A stretch of DNA of 64,000 nucleotides from Idiomarina sp. X4 (lineage in GTDB: Bacteria > Pseudomonadota > Gammaproteobacteria > Enterobacterales > Alteromonadaceae): positions 2,552,717 to 2,616,716 of the forward strand of contig NZ_CP025000.1 in NCBI RefSeq assembly GCF_002808045.1, read 5' to 3'. A program made the position numbers and the translations under genes. The notes beneath the pieces are model-generated. The model ran no database searches. It worked only from the letters and a program-made list of their open reading frames with translations, and was not told the DNA's origin. Of this stretch, positions 62,094-64,000 are shown piece after piece (position 1 is the first letter of the stretch; each line of letters opens with the position of its first letter).

Positions 62094-64000
62094 ATGCCTG
62101 ATTTTTCTGAAAAACATATCCAATCACATACCCCAATGATGCAGCAATACTTACGTATAAAAGCGCAACATACGGACATGCTTTTATTCTATCGTATGGG
62201 GGATTTCTATGAGCTATTTTTTGACGACGCAAAACGTTCAGCAGAACTTCTCGATATTTCACTGACCGCTCGCGGACAAAGCAATGGCGAGCCCATTCCA
62301 ATGGCCGGCGTCCCCTACCACGCAGTAGAAAACTACCTGGCTCGACTGGTCAATTTAGGCGAGTCGGTCGCTATTTGCGAACAGATAGGCGATCCGGCGA
62401 CCAGTAAAGGCCCTGTTGAGCGCAAAGTGGTCCGCATTGTCACACCAGGTACGGTAACCGACGAATCGCTACTTGCCGAACGACAACAAAAGCTTTTAGT
62501 TGCTATATCAGCTCTAAAAGATGACATCTATGCAATTTCCAGCCTTGAGCTTAGCAGCGGACGCTTCTGGTTGACTCAGGCGCACTCACAGGAGCAGCTT
62601 GCCGCAGAAATGCAACGCCTGGAGCCGGCCGAGCTGCTGTATCCCGATACCATGTCACTGGCCGGATTACCGCTTGCTAAGGCTAACTGCAAACGCCGTC
62701 CAACCTGGGAATTTGAACAAAAAACCGCATTTGAACTATTAACGCGTCAGTTTGCCACACAACACCTGGAAGGGTTTGGCTTAAAAGCTAACGAGCCGAC
62801 ATTAGGTGCAGCCGGAGCCATTCTTCATTACGTTAAAGAAACCCAGCGTTCGGCGCTACCTCACATCCAGTCAATCGTCACCGAGCACCCTAATGATGCT
62901 TTAATTTTGGATGCAGCTACTCGCCGTAACCTTGAATTACAAAAAAGCCTGGGCGACGCTAACACGCATTTATCGGCAGTATTGGATAAAACAGCCTCGG
63001 CCATGGGCAGCCGCCAGTTTCAACGTTGGCTACAGCGTCCAATTCGAAATCAGTACGCCTTAAATAAACGCTACGATGCGGTTGCAGCCCTATTGGAAAA
63101 TAACGCTTACGAGCCTTTGCAAACCAGCCTGAAGTCGCTATCAGACATTGAGCGTATCGTTGCGCGGGTTGGCTTAAGAACCGCCCGCCCTAAAGACTTT
63201 GCCCGTTTAAGAGACAGTCTGAAACAGCTGCCTGATATTAAAAGCCAATTACAGCACCAAAGTCTCAACCAACTGAACGAGGCTATTTTGCTTTTCCCTG
63301 AAGTGGTTGATCGCTTAGAGCGCGCTATTATTGATAACCCGCCTTTACTGATAAGAGACGGCGGCGTTATTGCCGAAGGCTACGACAGTGAACTGGACGA
63401 TCTGCGGGATTTAGCTACCGGTGCCACCGACTACCTGCATCAGCTGGAGCAGCGGGAACGCCAACAAACCGGCATTGCGACCTTGAAGGTCGGTTATAAC
63501 AAGGTACATGGCTATTTTATTGAAGTGAGCCGGCAAAACGCGGAATTAGTGCCTGATCATTACCAAAGACGCCAAACATTAAAAAACACAGAGCGTTACA
63601 TTGTGCCTGAGCTTAAAGAGCATGAGGACAAAGTTCTTAACGCACAAGCGCGATCACTGGCAAGAGAAAAATGGTTATACGATCAACTCTTCGAACAGCT
63701 AATGCCTTACGTTGCTGATTTGCAAGGAACAGCATCAGCGTTAGCGCAACTGGATACCCTCAGCTGCTTCGCCCAGCTGGCTAACAATTGGGACTACTGC
63801 CGGCCTGAACTTACCGACGACTCCAGTCTGGTCGAGCTTGAACAGGCACGACACCCCGTTATTGAGCAACTTAGCGAAACCCCATTCATAGCAAATGATG
63901 TTGCCTTAAATAACACACAGCGCATGCTCATGATCACCGGCCCCAATATGGGCGGTAAATCAACCTATATGCGTCAAGCCGCACTTATTGTGATTCTGGC
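62094..64000 (+). CDS. mutS: DNA mismatch repair protein MutS (5' part; truncated by window edge)
   Basis: The first 635 codons are present. The mismatch-recognition domain carries the Phe-x-Glu element in [17 protein letters not shown] (about 32-48), followed by connector, core and clamp regions; the reading frame stops at the window edge inside the ATPase, just after the Walker [10 protein letters not shown] (about 619-627). ATG 62094 starts MPDFSEKH. Its start codon is only 31 bases from the divergent pncC start. No frameshift is seen in the visible part. Confidence 0.98.
   Translation, partial: MPDFSEKHIQSHTPMMQQYLRIKAQHTDMLLFYRMGDFYELFFDDAKRSAELLDISLTARGQSNGEPIPMAGVPYHAVENYLARLVNLGESVAICEQIGDPATSKGPVERKVVRIVTPGTVTDESLLAERQQKLLVAISALKDDIYAISSLELSSGRFWLTQAHSQEQLAAEMQRLEPAELLYPDTMSLAGLPLAKANCKRRPTWEFEQKTAFELLTRQFATQHLEGFGLKANEPTLGAAGAILHYVKETQRSALPHIQSIVTEHPNDALILDAATRRNLELQKSLGDANTHLSAVLDKTASAMGSRQFQRWLQRPIRNQYALNKRYDAVAALLENNAYEPLQTSLKSLSDIERIVARVGLRTARPKDFARLRDSLKQLPDIKSQLQHQSLNQLNEAILLFPEVVDRLERAIIDNPPLLIRDGGVIAEGYDSELDDLRDLATGATDYLHQLEQRERQQTGIATLKVGYNKVHGYFIEVSRQNAELVPDHYQRRQTLKNTERYIVPELKEHEDKVLNAQARSLAREKWLYDQLFEQLMPYVADLQGTASALAQLDTLSCFAQLANNWDYCRPELTDDSSLVELEQARHPVIEQLSETPFIANDVALNNTQRMLMITGPNMGGKSTYMRQAALIVIL

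Noticed and set aside
62063..62179. Longer pncC frame with a 39-residue Cys-rich N-terminus
   Set aside because: It is antisense to the mutS start and absent from the family; ATG 62062 has its own ribosome-binding site.
1..64000. CRISPR array, prophage, transposon, tRNA or integration site
   Set aside because: No regular spaced repeats, transposase or integrase genes, terminal inverted repeats or tRNA-like cloverleafs were seen anywhere in the window.

Overview
The window reads as a chromosome segment of a marine gammaproteobacterium of the order Alteromonadales, most likely Idiomarina or a close relative. This comes from recognising protein families and gene order by eye, not from a database match. 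Supporting signs are mid-range base composition, a psp/sap/tyrR neighbourhood arranged as in enterobacteria and Shewanella-like genomes, and a heavy load of peptidases and amino-acid catabolism genes with almost no sugar metabolism. Genes are densely packed, many overlap by 1-11 bases, and no gap reaches 300 bases without a gene. I see no tRNA, rRNA, insertion sequence, prophage, CRISPR array or attachment site, so this is core genome rather than an island.

Layout. 1-3.8 kb: a bacteriophytochrome (running off the left edge) behind its haem oxygenase, divergent from a chemoreceptor. 3.8-8.7 kb: small housekeeping or orphan genes (HIT protein, hydrolase, periplasmic binding protein, glutaredoxin-like protein, luciferase-like oxidoreductase), then asnA divergent from asnC. 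8.8-16 kb: a secreted M14 peptidase, a 56-residue membrane protein, and cstA followed by a small Cys-Cys-ending protein and an ArsA-family ATPase, then a quinone-reductase-like dehydrogenase. 16-20.4 kb: an AcrAB-type efflux pair with a TetR-type operator inside its promoter. 20.4-33.4 kb: mixed housekeeping genes (M28 peptidase, DUF192, selO, YvcK-like, dcd, mrp, metG, PilZ, hspQ, hinT, a gamma-glutamyltransferase, a rhombosortase).

33.4-44.2 kb is an aromatic amino acid degradation block: a secreted S9 peptidase, then hpd-hmgA-fahA-maiA (tyrosine to fumarate and acetoacetate), the regulator tyrR, phhB-phhA (phenylalanine to tyrosine) and a methionine gamma-lyase-like gene. TyrR-box-like sites lie before hpd and before tyrR. 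44.3-54.6 kb is the envelope-stress and peptide-transport block: pspA-pspB-pspC-ycjX-ycjF divergent from pspF-sapABCDF, with a sigma-54-like promoter before pspA. 54.6-64 kb holds putP, a second gamma-glutamyltransferase, rssA, dgt, recA under two abutting perfect SOS boxes, pncC and the start of mutS (cut by the right edge).

Together the genes suggest a cell that lives on protein: secreted and periplasmic peptidases release peptides and amino acids, CstA, Sap and PutP import them, and the Phe/Tyr and Met pathways burn them. No wholly unknown system is evident. The most informative items are the cstA/CC-protein/ArsA trio, the tandem LexA boxes at recA, the operator in the acrAB promoter, and the TyrR-box/hairpin arrangement before hpd.
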